This document shows, one piece after another, positions 1 through 10,870 of a stretch of DNA of 64,000 bases (positions are counted from its first letter, which is position 1; each line of letters starts with the position of its first letter). The position numbers were made by a program, and so were the translations under genes. The stretch lies in the NCBI RefSeq assembly GCF_902686445.1, contig NC_062214.1, positions 94,220,738 through 94,284,737 of the forward strand. Direction: 5' to 3'. Source of the stretch: Sciurus carolinensis (taxonomy: Eukaryota > Chordata > Mammalia > Rodentia > Sciuridae). Under the pieces are notes generated by a model that did no database searches, was not told the DNA's origin, and worked only from the letters and a program-made list of their open reading frames with translations.

Positions 1-448
1 ACAACCTCCTTTGCAAAGTTCCCCGCTTTCCGAGTTCACTGCTCCAGCGGGGGAGGTGTGACTTGCCGCCTGGGCAGGGCAGCCTTCGCAGGCAACGTTC
101 CCAGGGGCCCGGACCTCCCTCCTGGGCTTGAGAGCCTCACCCTTCGCAGATGAGTCTCCTTAGGTTAGAGAATCTGCCCGCGGTCCTGGAAACTTCAATC
201 CGCCATTTTTCGCTCCGCTTCGCTGTCCGTTTTTACCGCTCCGGCGGGGGAGGGGCGACCCGCCGAGTCACTGTACTTCACAAAGTTCTCTGCGTTCCAG
301 GGCTACTGCCCCATCGGGGACGCCTCCCCTATGGGAGAAACTCCCCCGGCGGCTTTGAGTTGGTCCCAAGTCACTATCTCCTCTTTTGAATCTTGAGTCC
401 TGGAGCAACATGAAATGCAGCCGCCCTCTAGTCCGCCATCTTGAACCG
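1..448 (-). mobile_element. L1 5' UTR (5'-terminal part), body off left edge
   Basis: GC-rich antisense sequence that matches much of the 5' UTR of the full-length L1 at 22.2-23.25 kb, including the outermost 5' end (the GCCATCTTGAA motif at 437-447, seen also near 23230). The L1 therefore reads leftward and its ORFs lie outside the window. Compared with the other copy it lacks roughly 650 bp of internal GC-rich units and has an extra copy of the CTCCAGCGGGGGAGG motif near 43-57. Its right edge abuts an older sense L1, so it probably inserted into that element. Open frames here are not coding genes. Confidence 0.85.
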
Positions 449-916
449 CGCCTAAAGACAGCCTTTTTAACAAATGGTACTGAGAAAACTGGATATCCGT
501 ATGTAGAAGAATGAGACTAGACCCTTGTCTCTCACTATGCACAGATGTCAACTCAAAATGAATCAAAAACCTAGGATTTAGACCAGAAACTATGCAATGC
601 CTAGAAGAAAATGTAGGGTCAACACTCCAACATATAGGCACAGGCAATGACTTTCTTAATTGGACTCCTAAAGTTCAGGAAATAATACCAAGAATTAATA
701 AGTGGAACAGCATCTAGTTTAAAAAAAAAAAAACTTCTGCACAGAGAAGGAAAAACTTAAGAATATGAGGAGAGAACCTACAGAATGGAAGAAAATCTTT
801 GCTTGCTACTCTCTGACAGAAGATTAATATCCAGAATGTAAAAAGAACTCAGAAAAAAAAAACAGTAAAAAAAAATCCACAAATCACTCAATTAATAAAT
901 GGACAAATGGACAAAT

Positions 917-1140
917 GGCCAAGCACGGTAGTGCATATCTGTAATCCCAGCAGCTTGAGAGGCAGAGGCAGGAGAATTGTGAGTTCAGAGTCATCCTCAG
1001 CAGCTTAGTGAGGCACTGAGCAACTCGGCAGGACCGTGTCTCTAGATAAAATATTTTAAAAGGACTGGGGATGTGGCTCAGTTGTTAAACACCCCTGAAT
1101 TCAATCCCTGGTACCAAAAAAAGAAAAAATAAATAAATAA
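917..1140 (+). mobile_element. Composite B1/ID-type SINE
   Basis: The front half has the 7SL/B1-like pattern (GTAATCCCAGCAGCTTGAGAGG, then GCAGGAGAATTGTGAGTTC). An internal A-rich linker follows, then an ID-like tRNA-derived back half (CTGGGGATGTGGCTCAG with B box TTCAATCCC) and an A-rich tail. The order is typical of sciurid composite SINEs. It is inserted into an older L1. Confidence 0.85.
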
Positions 1141-1449
1141 ATGTATTAATAAACTAAACAGACACTTCTCAAAATAAGAAATACAAATGGTCAACAAATA
1201 CATGAAAAAAATGTTTAAAATCTTTAGCAATTAGGGAAATGCAAACCAAAACTACAGAGATTTCTTCTCATTCCAGTTAGAATGGCAGTCATCAAGAATA
1301 CAAACAGTAATAAATTCTGGAGAGGATATGGAGAAAAAGGAACACTTTTAGTGTTGGTGGGGTTGTAAACTAGTGCAACCACTATGAAAATTAGTATGGA
1401 GATTCTAGTTATCCCCCTCTTTGGTATTTACTCAAACAACTAAAATCAG

Positions 1450-1679
1450 GCTGGGTGTGGTGACACATGCCTGTAATCTTGGTGACTCAGAAGGCCTAGG
1501 CAGCAGCATCACAAGTTCAAAGATAGCCTTAGCAACTTAGAGAGGCTCTAAGCAACTTAGCAAGACTCTGTCTCAAAATAAAAAAATAAAAAGTGATGGG
1601 GGTGTGGCTCAGTGGTAAAGTGCCTCTGGGTTCAATCCCTAGTATCAAAACCAAAATAAAACAAAACAAAAACAAGAAA
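1450..1679 (+). mobile_element. Composite B1/ID-type SINE with 16-bp target-site duplication
   Basis: B1-like front half, A-rich linker, ID-like back half (GTGGCTCAGTGGTAAAG, TTCAATCCC) and A-rich tail. It is flanked by identical 16-bp repeats AAACAACTAAAATCAG at 1434-1449 and 1680-1695, the target-site duplication of an L1-mediated insertion. The target is the older L1 3' fragment. Confidence 0.9.
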
Positions 1680-2224
1680 AAACAACTAAAATCAGCTTGC
1701 TATAGTGATATAGGCACATCAACATTTATAGCAGTAAAATTCACAATAGCTAAACTATGGAACCAGCCTACGTGTCCATCAACACATGAATAGATTTTTA
1801 AACAATGTGTTTATGTGTGTGTGTAATAAAACTCCATTGTTTTATTATAGTATTTTGTTCAACAATGGAGTTGTACTCAGTCATAAAGAAGAGTGATGTA
1901 TTTTGCAAGAAAATGGATGGAATTTGAGAACATCATGTTAAGTGCAGTAAGCCAAACTCAGAAAGTCAAGGGTCTTGTGTTTTTTCTCATATGTGGAAGC
2001 CTGAGAGGAAAAAAGGAAGGAAAGGTGTGTGTTTGGGATCTCATGATAATTGCAGGTAGAGCAGTAAAGAGCAGAGGAAAGGGACCAGGGGGAGGGAAAA
2101 GGGAAATCCTGGGGAATTTTATCAGCCAAACTATATTGTTACATCCTGTGCATGTGCGGATATGTAACAGTGAATCCACCATTATGTATAATTCACCAAT
2201 AAAAATATGAAAAAAAGTAAACAA

Positions 2225-3030
2225 TGAAAACCCTGTCACAAAACAGGATTGTGTTGTCGCCCTGTTTGAAGTTGCCTGGCTAACTTCGCCTGCCCCTGCC
2301 AGTTCTCTTCAGGCCACCTCACCTCAGAGGGTGGCACTCGCTTCCCACTGCAGGTGATGTAACCTGTGTGGGAAGCACATTTTCAATGACAGATTCTGTA
2401 TTTTAATGGTCAGTTAGTAGCTGGCTACCAACAATCTGTGCTCTCTGCCTGGGGACAGGAACGCCAGCCTTATTAAATATTGAGAAGTTGTTCATTACTA
2501 TGGGGATCTATGACAACAGGCTATCTGCATATTGAGAAAGCAGCAAGTTTGCATTCTTCAAAATAGGTACTCCAGTTCTGGGGAAGGACTAATGTTTGTC
2601 TGGCTAAAGATGCATAAAAATGCAGGCTCTGTCTTAGAGATCTGCTTTGTTGCTTGTTTTCATTTTTTTTTTTCCTCAACAGTGAACATTTTTTAAAAAA
2701 AATCAAACTTGCTTTTGGAAAAAGAACTAAAAACAAACAAACCTTGTATGAAAAAAATTCAGTTATCTCATACTGATTGTTTTGGAGATTTTACCAAATA
2801 CTAACTTACATGTATGTTTGTTAGAAGATGTGTTTAATTAGATTTCTTTGGATTCTAAGTAACTGAGAAATGGTATGATGTAGATGTGTCATAAGGGAAA
2901 AAATGATGGAACATTAGCTAGCTAGTTAGTTCTTTGAAATCTTCTCAATAATTAGAAAATGACAATTACCAAAGGTTCCTGCAAATCTAGAACCCAGGAA
3001 AATGCAGCCTAATTTGTCTTTGAAGAGAGA
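2225..3030. other. Unique sequence, nothing recognised
   Basis: No repeat or coding pattern recognised. Short open frames on the minus strand (for example 2521-2736) end in low-complexity A/T runs and look random. Confidence 0.5.
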
Positions 3031-3033
3031 GTT

Positions 3034-3142
3034 CAGAGCTGGGAGTGCATTAGTGGTGCATACCTGCCTGTGCAAGACCCTAGGTCAATCCTTTACACCA
3101 AAAAAACAAACAAACAAACAAAAACAAAACAAAACAAAAAAA
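3034..3142 (+). mobile_element. ID-type SINE, degraded
   Basis: A degraded tRNA-like body (GAGCTGGGAGTGCATTAGTGG, with GGTCAATCC as a decayed B box) is followed by ACCAAAAAAAC and a long (AAAC)n tail. It matches the free ID-type SINE layout seen elsewhere in the window. Confidence 0.65.
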
Positions 3143-3412
3143 CCAGAGTGGAGGGAAGGGGGGAGGAGTTACTAATTACTTATCAAATGTCAAGTTCCCA
3201 TGCAGAATATCACATAGTTTTAGACCAATGGTCCATACAGCCCATTAGTCAGTTTCTGACTGTGGTATGAATCATGATTGCCCACCCCACAAAAAGGTTA
3301 CCTGAAAATGTCTGAGATATAAGCCAAGTGTGCACAGCTTTCCTTCACGATCAAGTATGGCTGCTTCACTAATGAGTTTCTGGGACCCTCGCTGATGCTA
3401 CCTACATTTTAA

Positions 3413-3745
3413 GATGGTGATTCAAAGAATAAAATTATGGCATTTACAGGTAAATGGATGGAGTTGGAGAATATCATGCTAAGTGAGAGAAGCCAATCCC
3501 AAAAAGCCAAAGGCCAAATATTTTCTCTGATAAGTGGATGATGATATATAATGGGGGTGGCAGGAGTGGGTAAGGGAAGATGGAGGAACGTTAGATTGTG
3601 TAGAGGGAAATGAGGGGTAGAATGAGACAAACATCATTACCCTATGTATACATATGATTACACAAATGGTGTGACTTTACTTTGTGTACAACCAGAGAAA
3701 TGAAAAGTTGTACTCCATTTGTGTATAATGAATCAAAAAAATAAA
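3413..3745 (+). mobile_element. 5'-truncated L1 3' end
   Basis: Sense copy of the last part of L1 ORF2 and the 3' UTR: it matches 25985-26310 closely, including 'ATGGATGGAGTTGGAGAATATC', the run of GGGAAGATGGAGGAACGTTAG, and the terminal GTGTATAATGAATCAAAA motif. It ends in an A-rich tail near 3735-3790. Truncated, non-coding. Confidence 0.8.
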
Positions 3746-3826
3746 AAATATAAGAAAATAGAAAAATAAAATATAAAGACATAAAAAAATACAAAAATTA
3801 AAAGAGGGATAAAAAACCCATTTCTG

Positions 3827-3934
3827 GGATTGGGACTGTAGCTCATTGGTAAAGTGCTTGCCTAGCATGTGTGAGGAACTGGGTTCAATCCTTAGTACCA
3901 CATAAAAATAAATAAATAAACAAACAAATAAGTC
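3827..3934 (+). mobile_element. ID-type SINE
   Basis: tRNA-derived body with A box region (GTAGCTCATTGGTAAAG), anticodon-arm-like middle (CTTGCCTAGCATGTGTGAGG) and B box (GGGTTCAATCC), followed by a (AAAT)n(AAAC)n tail. It lies just after the A-rich tail of an L1 fragment. Confidence 0.85.
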
Positions 3935-3939
3935 AGATG

Positions 3940-4450
3940 GTGATTCAGTGGGGGTGAGAGGGGACCAGTGCCATCTTTCCATTGACTCTGATCAGACTGC
4001 ATTGTGACCACACAATTATTTCACATTGAGTGTGGTTTTTCTGGCATGTTCACATATTTATAAATTAGAACAATGAGGTTGTTGAGGGCAGGGATGATGT
4101 CCATGCATGGTGGACTTTCTCTTGTTTTCTCTGCTCCTTGCCCTCTCTTTTCAGTTCCTCTCTTCCTACGGTGATTGCATATGTTGAATCAAGAGAATGG
4201 TCCCTTCTGAGAGTCGAATGGTGGAATTGTCTCTACAACTTCATCTGTGGATGTTCTCCAAGCTCTATAGGATTATCCAATCCAATTATCCCTAGATGCT
4301 TATTAAAACAGTCGCTGAGAACAAAACTCTTCTTGGAATTGCATTTCATCTTTTTCAGTGTGTTTTACATGCTTTCTCATCTATGAAATTTGCCTCATCC
4401 CCTAGCTGATTACTCTCAGTTTGTTACCCTACTTTGCTGCTTTTAAAGAA
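3940..4450. other. Unique sequence, nothing recognised
   Basis: No repeat or coding signature seen. The sense open frame 4138-4386 has no recognisable domain and no splice context. Confidence 0.45.
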
Positions 4451-4454
4451 TGTA

Positions 4455-4690
4455 GTTCTAATTAAGAGCATGGACTTAGGTTTGACCCTGACAATATGGA
4501 TCTTTTCTTCACAACTTATTAATTCTGGAACCCTGGGTAAGCAAGTCAATTTTTAATATTTCAGTCTTTTAGTTTTGCAATGGGACAATAATAGTATCAC
4601 TCTTATGAGTTGTTATGAGGATTAAATAACGAATGTCACATGCTTAGCAATATGTTTAACACACAGTAAACAAATGCTTAGGCATTGTTA
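4455..4690 (+). repeat. MIR SINE
   Basis: Ancient tRNA-derived SINE recognised by its ordered motifs: a decayed 'AAGAGCATGGACTTAGGTTTGACC' start, a core with AAGCAAGTCAATTTTTAATATTTCAG, then 'GTTATGAGGATTAAATAACG' and 'TTAGCAATATGTTTAACACACAGTAAACAAATG' endings. Strongly diverged. Confidence 0.7.
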
Positions 4691-4696
4691 CTGCCT

Positions 4697-4860
4697 TTAT
4701 ACATTCAGCAACATCATCCAGTACTAATTGAGCACTAACTCTGGACAGACACTGAAAATAAACAGATAGTAAAATATAGACATCATCTTGGAACACTGCT
4801 TGGAGTCCAGTGGCAGATGTAGATAAAGGAGCAATTATAATGCACTGTGGAATAATATTT
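4697..4860 (-). repeat. L2 fragment
   Basis: Antisense L2 3' end pattern: a decayed ATTCAGCAACATCATCCAGTACTAATTGAGCAC..ACTCTGGACAGACACTG, then ACATCATCTTGGAACACTGCTTGGAG. Old and diverged. Confidence 0.55.
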
Positions 4861-4869
4861 TTGTAATGG

Positions 4870-6060
4870 TGCATTCACTGATTCATAGTCAGTTCTGTGA
4901 GATGGTAATACTGCTTTCAGAGGAGGAATCTGTATCCCAGGGAATGAACTGAAGAGCCCGTTAGTCTCAGGGCTAAGACGACTCTCAAATCTCTTGCTTC
5001 CAGATCTCATATCTTGCTCTGTGCAGCAGGCTGACCTGGCTCACGCCGTGCATTTCTGTATTGTTGCTGGTAGTTTTGCATGAATGCTCTCACTCCTATT
5101 AGACTCTTTAACTTTCCAGGTAATGTAGTCTAACTAGGTTTGATTCCAGCAGGGACCATGTCGATGTCAGGAGCACAATGGGCAGGAGGCAGGGTCACTC
5201 TGCGTATGCGCATGTTCTTCTATTATGTTGCTTAAGTGTATGGCTTCTGCCCTCACCTCTCTGTACCTCAGTTCCTCCAGCTGTTTGATAAAGGCTTTGA
5301 TGAGTTTTCAGAAGTTGGGTTCAGGGGCAGTGCCTCAGCCCCCTCCTTCTAGAAGTCTCTGCTTTTATCTATGTAAACATATTAGTGTTTCATGAAAGAT
5401 GATGTTAGGAGGAAAAAAAAGGATTCTGCTGCTACCAGCATTTGAAACCCTCTGGTCAAATGATTTCTAAGATCTTGGTCTAAAATTCCACGATTTTAGT
5501 TGCTGAAAACAATTAAAAACCCAGAAAGAAGAAAACTTGAGTAATATATTCTCACTCTTCCTGCCTTCCAAGAAATGCTCAAAAGCAGAGGATAAATTAT
5601 TTTTAATAGCTAAACAGGTTAGTTACTAGGTTTCTTAAGATTTTGTTCCCTCCTATGTAGGTGGAAAATTGATAAGTGTCTTAACCAACGTGGTATGCGG
5701 TGGAGGGATTTTGGGTGTTGGAGGATGTGGGGTCAGGTTCTGGCAGTCACATGTGCTGCATGTGACCTTTTGCACATCACTTCACTGCTCTCAGTCTTGG
5801 TCCCCTGCTCCTCTGCTTCCCAGGAGGGTAAAGATAGAATAACTGAGGTAAACGTGCTTGGAAACCGTAACTGCTATGAAAATGTCAGTTCTCATTTTAT
5901 GATTGCTTTTAACATATTGATAAAGTTCCAGTGAAGACTCTTGAGGTTCTAAAATCTTTGACTTCTCAGAGTTTCAGCCATTTCCTTCCAACATGCTCCC
6001 ATGGCAGGGATGTCTCTGGAGTTTGTTCTGACAGACAGGTCTCTAGTTAACAAAGAGAGG
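4870..6060. other. Mostly unique sequence
   Basis: A weak antisense MIR-like stretch may lie at about 4900-5030, but it is too decayed to call. The remainder shows no repeat I recognise and no supported exon. The sense frame 5695-5934 has no recognisable features. Confidence 0.4.
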
Positions 6061-6067
6061 AGGGCTT

Positions 6068-6069
<2 letters not shown>

Positions 6070-6094
<25 letters not shown>
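6070..6094. repeat. (GT)n microsatellite
   Basis: An uninterrupted GT dinucleotide run of about 12 units. Confidence 0.95.
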
Positions 6095-6098
<4 letters not shown>

Positions 6099-6099
6099 G

Positions 6100-7300
6100 T
6101 CATTGCTGTCCAGGCTGACAAATGGGTTTGGGTCCAGACTTCCCCCTACATTATTAATGAAAAATTTCACATCACCTGAGGCTAACCTAGTTCCTTTCAC
6201 AAGTCTTTGGCGACTAACAATCTCACTGCCATCTGAAGAGAAGTCTGCCAAGCAAAGACTCCTCCCCGCTCTTCCCCTTAAGAAACACTTTAACATATCT
6301 AGCACACGACTGCTTCAAATTAGGTTTGAATAAAATGCTGTGATAAATATGTAAGTGTCTCCCTACACAGATTGCCACTTGTTTAGGGATTAAAGTATCG
6401 ATTTTTGAATGTTGCTGAGATTTAGACATGGGTTAATTAAACATTTACATATATGTGCTGAACAATATATTGCATGGTACAATAATGTGCACTTTAATCA
6501 GAAACCGTGGGTGTTTGTGTTTGCTTTTTCCATGTTAATTGGCACCATGCTGGCTCCAGCTTAGGTATTTGGCTAGATGGAAGAAAATAGACATGGTGTT
6601 TTAAATATTTTAATTAGGACCAGCAGTTCTCGGCTCACTCATTTCTCATTGGATTGTTTTTCATGCATGAATAAATTAGCTAGCATGGAAGTACTCTGTA
6701 GAAAGTGGTTGCCCTCTGGCCATAAAAAGAGTCCTGTTCATTAATACTTTAATGAAATTAGCTGTGAGCAAAATATTATTCCTTTTAACTGTGTTCTAAT
6801 TTCTTAATTTTAATTAGGCACATAATTGTAGGGTGCTGAAATTATCTTCCTGTTCAGCAACTAAAGTTCCATCACCAGGAGCCTGTGGCTGAAACACTGC
6901 ACACTCCCCACCCGCTCCAGCAGGAAATTTTCAGTCCAACTGTTGTTTTTTTTTTTTCCTGCTTTACCAACGATACCCTCCACCCTCTATTTGCAACCAT
7001 GAGGTAGTACTTCAAGGCTCCTGCTCCTGACTCCACTCCTTGGTAATGAAGCTGTTGGGTTTCCGATCAGCTTAGAGGTAAAGCCATGTGGTCTATGATG
7101 AATGTGGTCTGCTGATTTTTTTCCTTCTAGTGTTTTTGTCTCCTTATGTCCCCACCTAAAGGTCTGCTCACATGGTCTTATTTTAGAATTACCTCTCTCT
7201 ACTACATATTATTTTATTGGATGGTTCAGGTTGGATTTCTGAGCCCTATGAGAGTAGGGGATTTTTTTTTCCTTCTGTTAATCTTCAATTTGAAGCATAG
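6100..7300. other. Unique AT-rich stretch, possible conserved non-coding DNA
   Basis: No interspersed repeat recognised between the GT run and about 7300. The part 6420-6900 has many homeodomain-type TAAT cores (TTTTAATTAGGACC near 6609, TTAATACTTTAATGAAATTAG near 6740, TTAATTTTAATTAGGC near 6805). That pattern is common in developmental enhancers, but here it is only suggestive. Confidence 0.35.
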
Positions 7301-7308
7301 AGTTCTTG

Positions 7309-7411
7309 CTTTATACAAAGGTAGTTATTGATGTATGAAACTTAAAAGATCTCTTGATTTCATAACACTAAAAATTCCTGATTAAAATTGTGGCATTTTG
7401 TAATATTTGAG
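7309..7411. repeat. 103-bp direct duplication, copy 1
   Basis: Matches 8738-8840 with 5 differences in 103 bp and no gaps (about 95%). The flanks of the two copies do not align. No known repeat family recognised. See copy 2. Confidence 0.9.
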
Positions 7412-7649
7412 GCAAAAAAAAGGTTCCCCAAATAAATACCCAAATGTAGCTTCTCAACTTCATAACACAGTGGTTCGAATTTGCTGCGTCCTGTTTTTAG
7501 GAGAAATAGTGTGGAATCTGGATTCAGATTTAAGTGAGAAGCTAAAAGCTCATTACTTCACCTTATTCTCCAAAATTCAAACTGAAATTGATCATGACAT
7601 GTATTGAGTCTATTTGACTCCGTAACTACTGAGAATTCATTTGATAATT

Positions 7650-8416
7650 GTTTGCTGACTTCTCATCCCCTTCCTGCAATACCACATTGTATACCTGGAC
7701 CAATGGTTTTGATAGGGGACAGACAGATGACAATGGTGGGAACATGAGGTTAAGAGAATAATTCCATAAATTAGGTCAACAGTCCTGACCCCCACATGCT
7801 TTCTTTTACAAGAAGCAATTTACCTGCAACCCTACGTGGCTTAAGTGGACAGGTTATGTCACTCCTCAGCAAACAACTTGTTACCTGCAGGAGAAATGCA
7901 GGCCCAAAATAATGTTGGTAAGGCGAACCCAAGTTACCCTGAAGGTGGAGACTTTTGTGTGCCTTTTCACAGACCAGATCTTGAAATTCAGGGAGATAAG
8001 GATAATTCCCCCTAACCATAAAATCTGTAAGAATGATGGTTAAGAATCCAATTAGAACTGATCATCATGGGCCAAAGTGACCTAGAGTTTTCATGGCAAT
8101 GGGAACTTGAAAGCCTGATGTCAACTTGCTTTCAGTTCAAAGTCAAGAAGTGGACCTGGGCAAGACTCTTTGGAAACTTCTCTGGGATCCCCAATAAAAC
8201 TAGAGTGCAGGAGAGTACACTGTCCTTCTCTCTGAGAGGACTTGCTCTCTCCCTTGAGAGTGACTGCTTTCCCTTTTCCTATATCTTCAATAAATTCATG
8301 CTTGTTACTCAGAGTGACACGTCTGAAAATTTTCTAACAATTGCAAGAACCTGGGGTATGAAGAGGAGGTCTTCATGCTGCCTCAGTTTCCTGGAAGACC
8401 CCAGCCCTGTGTGACA
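7650..8416 (+). mobile_element. Putative solo LTR-like sequence
   Basis: Unlike its neighbours, this block has LTR-like traits: two polyadenylation-type AATAAA motifs (8193-8198 and 8289-8294), a CT-rich stretch after the first, and a terminal GTGACA (8411-8416). TGTCAC at 7856-7861 is an inverted match to that end. No clear target-site duplication was found, the family is unknown, and the left edge is uncertain. No retroviral coding sequence is seen. Confidence 0.4.
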
Positions 8417-8559
8417 ATTTTTTCAGTGAATCAGGAGAGACAACTGATTCACTTATTTAACTACATTATAAATACAGGTATATATTTTATGGACCCATAA
8501 AAAGGTTACATATTTGATCTGATATGTAAAATGATAAGAATAATAGAAACTCACCCATA

Positions 8560-8650
8560 GTTTTATGGAACTATTAAATGACATAAATGCAGACAAGGTA
8601 CACAAAAGACTACCTGACATATACTGAGCATTCAATAAATGTCAAATAAT
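8560..8650 (+). repeat. MIR 3' end, tentative
   Basis: The segment has GAACTATTAAATGACATAAATG followed by 'GCATTCAATAAATG', resembling the 3' end of MIR. The 5' part is not recognisable. Confidence 0.4.
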
Positions 8651-8737
8651 GTTACTGACATTCTCATTAGTGATATGGTAAAAGTGTAGATTGTCACTTT
8701 ATGAAGTATATAACACTTTATAATGTGCAGATCTCTC

Positions 8738-8840
8738 CTTTATACAAAGGTAGTTATTGATGTATGAAACCTAAAGGATCTCTTGATTCCATAACACTGA
8801 AAATTCCTGATTAAAATTGTGGCATTTTGTATTATTTGAG
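8738..8840. repeat. 103-bp direct duplication, copy 2
   Basis: Ungapped match to 7309-7411 in the same orientation, 1429 bp away. Differences sit at five single bases. Similarity stops sharply at both ends, and no poly(A) tail or target-site duplication is visible, so ordinary retrotransposition is not supported. Confidence 0.9.
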
Positions 8841-9331
8841 ATATCTATCTTTACCGACTCAGACAAATGTTATCCCCCAATCTTTTAAAACATAATTCCA
8901 CCACAGAGACCACATCTCAGATTTAGCTTAACTCCTAACCACACCAGATTCCAGGGATTCTAGAACTAAGCATGAAAATGCAGTGAACACAGGGACATTT
9001 CAACACCATTTCCCAGAACCCTCTTCCATTCCCAAGGTGAACATAATCTGACATGATCTTCCCATCTATGTCTAACCTTTTACTGTATCTAAATCATAAG
9101 TAAATAATAGCTAGTGACCAGGGGCTGATTCCAGTTTTGTACGACAGAAACTCATAAAATCTTGGCAGTCCTTAAAGTGAATTTTTTTATAATGAGAAAA
9201 TAAATTATAAATTTTTAAAAAACAAGAATATCAGAAACATTGAGAAAAATATTTTTGTTAACTGTCCGACACACTTGTTATACTTTTTCTCCAATTTTTT
9301 GAACTGTATGCTTTTATTTCTTATGAGATAA
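8841..9331. other. Unique sequence, nothing recognised
   Basis: No repeat or coding pattern recognised. Confidence 0.4.
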
Positions 9332-9430
9332 TTTTTTTTTTTTTTTTTTTTTTTTTTGGTGCTGGGGATTGAACCAGGACCTTGGGCTTGCAAGGTAAGC
9401 ACTCTACCAACTGAGCTATATCCCCAGCCC
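9332..9430 (-). mobile_element. ID-type SINE, antisense
   Basis: On the minus strand: GGGCTGGGGATATAGCTCAG (A box), TGCTTACCTTGCAAGCCCAAGG, GGTTCAATCCC (B box), then AGCACC and a long A tail (the T run at 9332-9357). The body is well preserved, so it is relatively young. A tRNA gene is unlikely because of the A tail and the many related copies in the window. Confidence 0.9.
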
Positions 9431-10400
9431 AATTTAATATTTTTATATATTTTTATATATGGTTTTCTGAATTAACTTTCTAAATAGATATCATTTCCTG
9501 AATTTTTAGAAAAATGTCATTACCTAAGTAATAATCTGAATACAAAAATAATTTTTCCTTTAGCATGATTAACCAAAAAGTCTTTTATTCTTGATAGGAG
9601 AAATTCATAGAGTATGAAACTTACAGAAATAATTAATTTTGGGGATACTGCTCTGGGTTTTGTTTCCTATATACAGAGAAGTTAGGATAAATTCTCATTT
9701 ATAAGGGCTTCCCCAAAAGAAAACAAAGCAGGGTGTTTATAATTTCCTATATCGAGGTTCAAGTCTATTCTTGACAAAAGAGTTATTTTCAGTGAATATC
9801 CACAAAACCTGAATCTTCCACAGACAATTTTACATGTCGGACAACTCCAAGAATTTTTTGAAAACCAGCTTGTGATTCCATACATTTCAAACCTCGCTGC
9901 TTTTGAGCTCCTCCTCACTCCCAGTACCTGGTGTTGTAGCGTAGCCATGTCCTCAGTGACCTTGGCAGCATGGCTCTGAGTCATGACATTGGACCTGTGG
10001 GTCAACAGGGTGGGCAGTAGTTTTCCTGGAAGCAACTCCTGCATGGGAAGAACAGTGAAACAGTGGACACTTCTCACAAAATTCAGCTGCATGTGTCCCC
10101 AAGTGAACTTCTAAATCAGATCCCCAAAAATGCCTGTTGTCACTCCATTGTCACCTGGACATAAGGGAAGGGAGACACGCGTTGGTGTGTGAAGTGACGA
10201 TGGTCTTAACAAAGGGTGGTTAAAATGTTTTACTGGTACAAATTTTGCAAAGCATTTGACCATGTGAACACATCAGCAGAGCCCTTTCTGCGACTTTGGA
10301 AGGGGCCCAAAATGCTTAAGGGACTGAAGTTTATGTTTCATTAGTACTGGAGTAATTCTGCCTCCCATAGCATTGTTATGTATATTGGCAAGTTCTAGAT
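9431..10400. other. Unique sequence with one unrecognised antisense open frame
   Basis: The minus strand has a 136-codon open frame (9682-10092) with no domain I recognise. Inside it, 9928-10038 is bounded by an AG acceptor after a pyrimidine-rich tract and a GT donor, giving a 111-bp phase 0-0 segment. See findings. The rest shows no known repeat. Confidence 0.4.
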
Positions 10401-10659
10401 CAAAGTTACAGTGCAGTTCTTACCTTTCTGTAACATTCTTTTATCACTCAATGGTGAGTTTTCCAGATTTATTTTTATCGACACGTTAAGTCTAGTTTAT
10501 TTAACACCTCTGCACTATTTAATGAAGATGTCATGTTTTATTTTCATTTTTCTCTTCATGGCATTCAGGTTATTTCCAATTTTCTTCCACTGCAAGGAAT
10601 ACTGAGTAAATATCCCAGTAGTTATCGCCTCATGCACAGGTTGAAAAAGACTTCCAAAG

Positions 10660-10870
10660 AGGTAGCTAGCATTAATGAGCAAGCGTGAGCTCCACTACCA
10701 GCTTGCTGGATTCTAATCTTAACTGTGCCATCGACTAGGTAGGTGGTTTTGGAAAAATCACTAAACCTCTCTGTGCCATGAGTGCCTCTTTCATGGAGTT
10801 GTAAGGATGAATTTAGTTAATATACAAAGCATTTAGAGCAGGATCTGGCGCATAATAAATGTGTATGGGG
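10660..10870 (+). repeat. MIR SINE
   Basis: Ordered MIR motifs: AAGCGTGAGCTCCACTACCAG, 'TTAACTGTGCCATCGACTAGGTAG', 'AAATCACTAAACCTCTCTGTGCC', 'GGAGTTGTAAGGATGAATTTAGTTAATATAC', and GCATTTAGAGCAGGATCTGGCGCATAATAAATG. Confidence 0.8.

Larger units (their letters stand above)
452..2218 (+). mobile_element. Old L1 3' fragment (ORF2 C-terminus and 3' UTR)
   Basis: Sense-strand sequence resembles the ORF2 C-terminal half and 3' UTR of the L1 at 60.9-62.2 kb: the 'AACAAATGGTACTGAGAAAACTGG' region, the zinc-knuckle region near 1300-1345, and the late ORF2 stretch near 1875-1945. It is much more diverged, has many stops, and is interrupted by two composite SINEs (917-1140 and 1450-1679), so it is older than both. 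It ends in an AATAAAAATATGAAAAAAA-like tail near 2215. It is not functional. Confidence 0.8.

Noticed and set aside
5949..6333. Overlapping sense and antisense open frames at the GT repeat
   Set aside because: Both read through the (GT)n microsatellite (Cys-Val or Thr-His runs), so openness is repeat-driven.
9332..9430. tRNA gene
   Set aside because: A and B boxes are present, but it has a long A tail and many diverged relatives in the window: it is an ID-type SINE.
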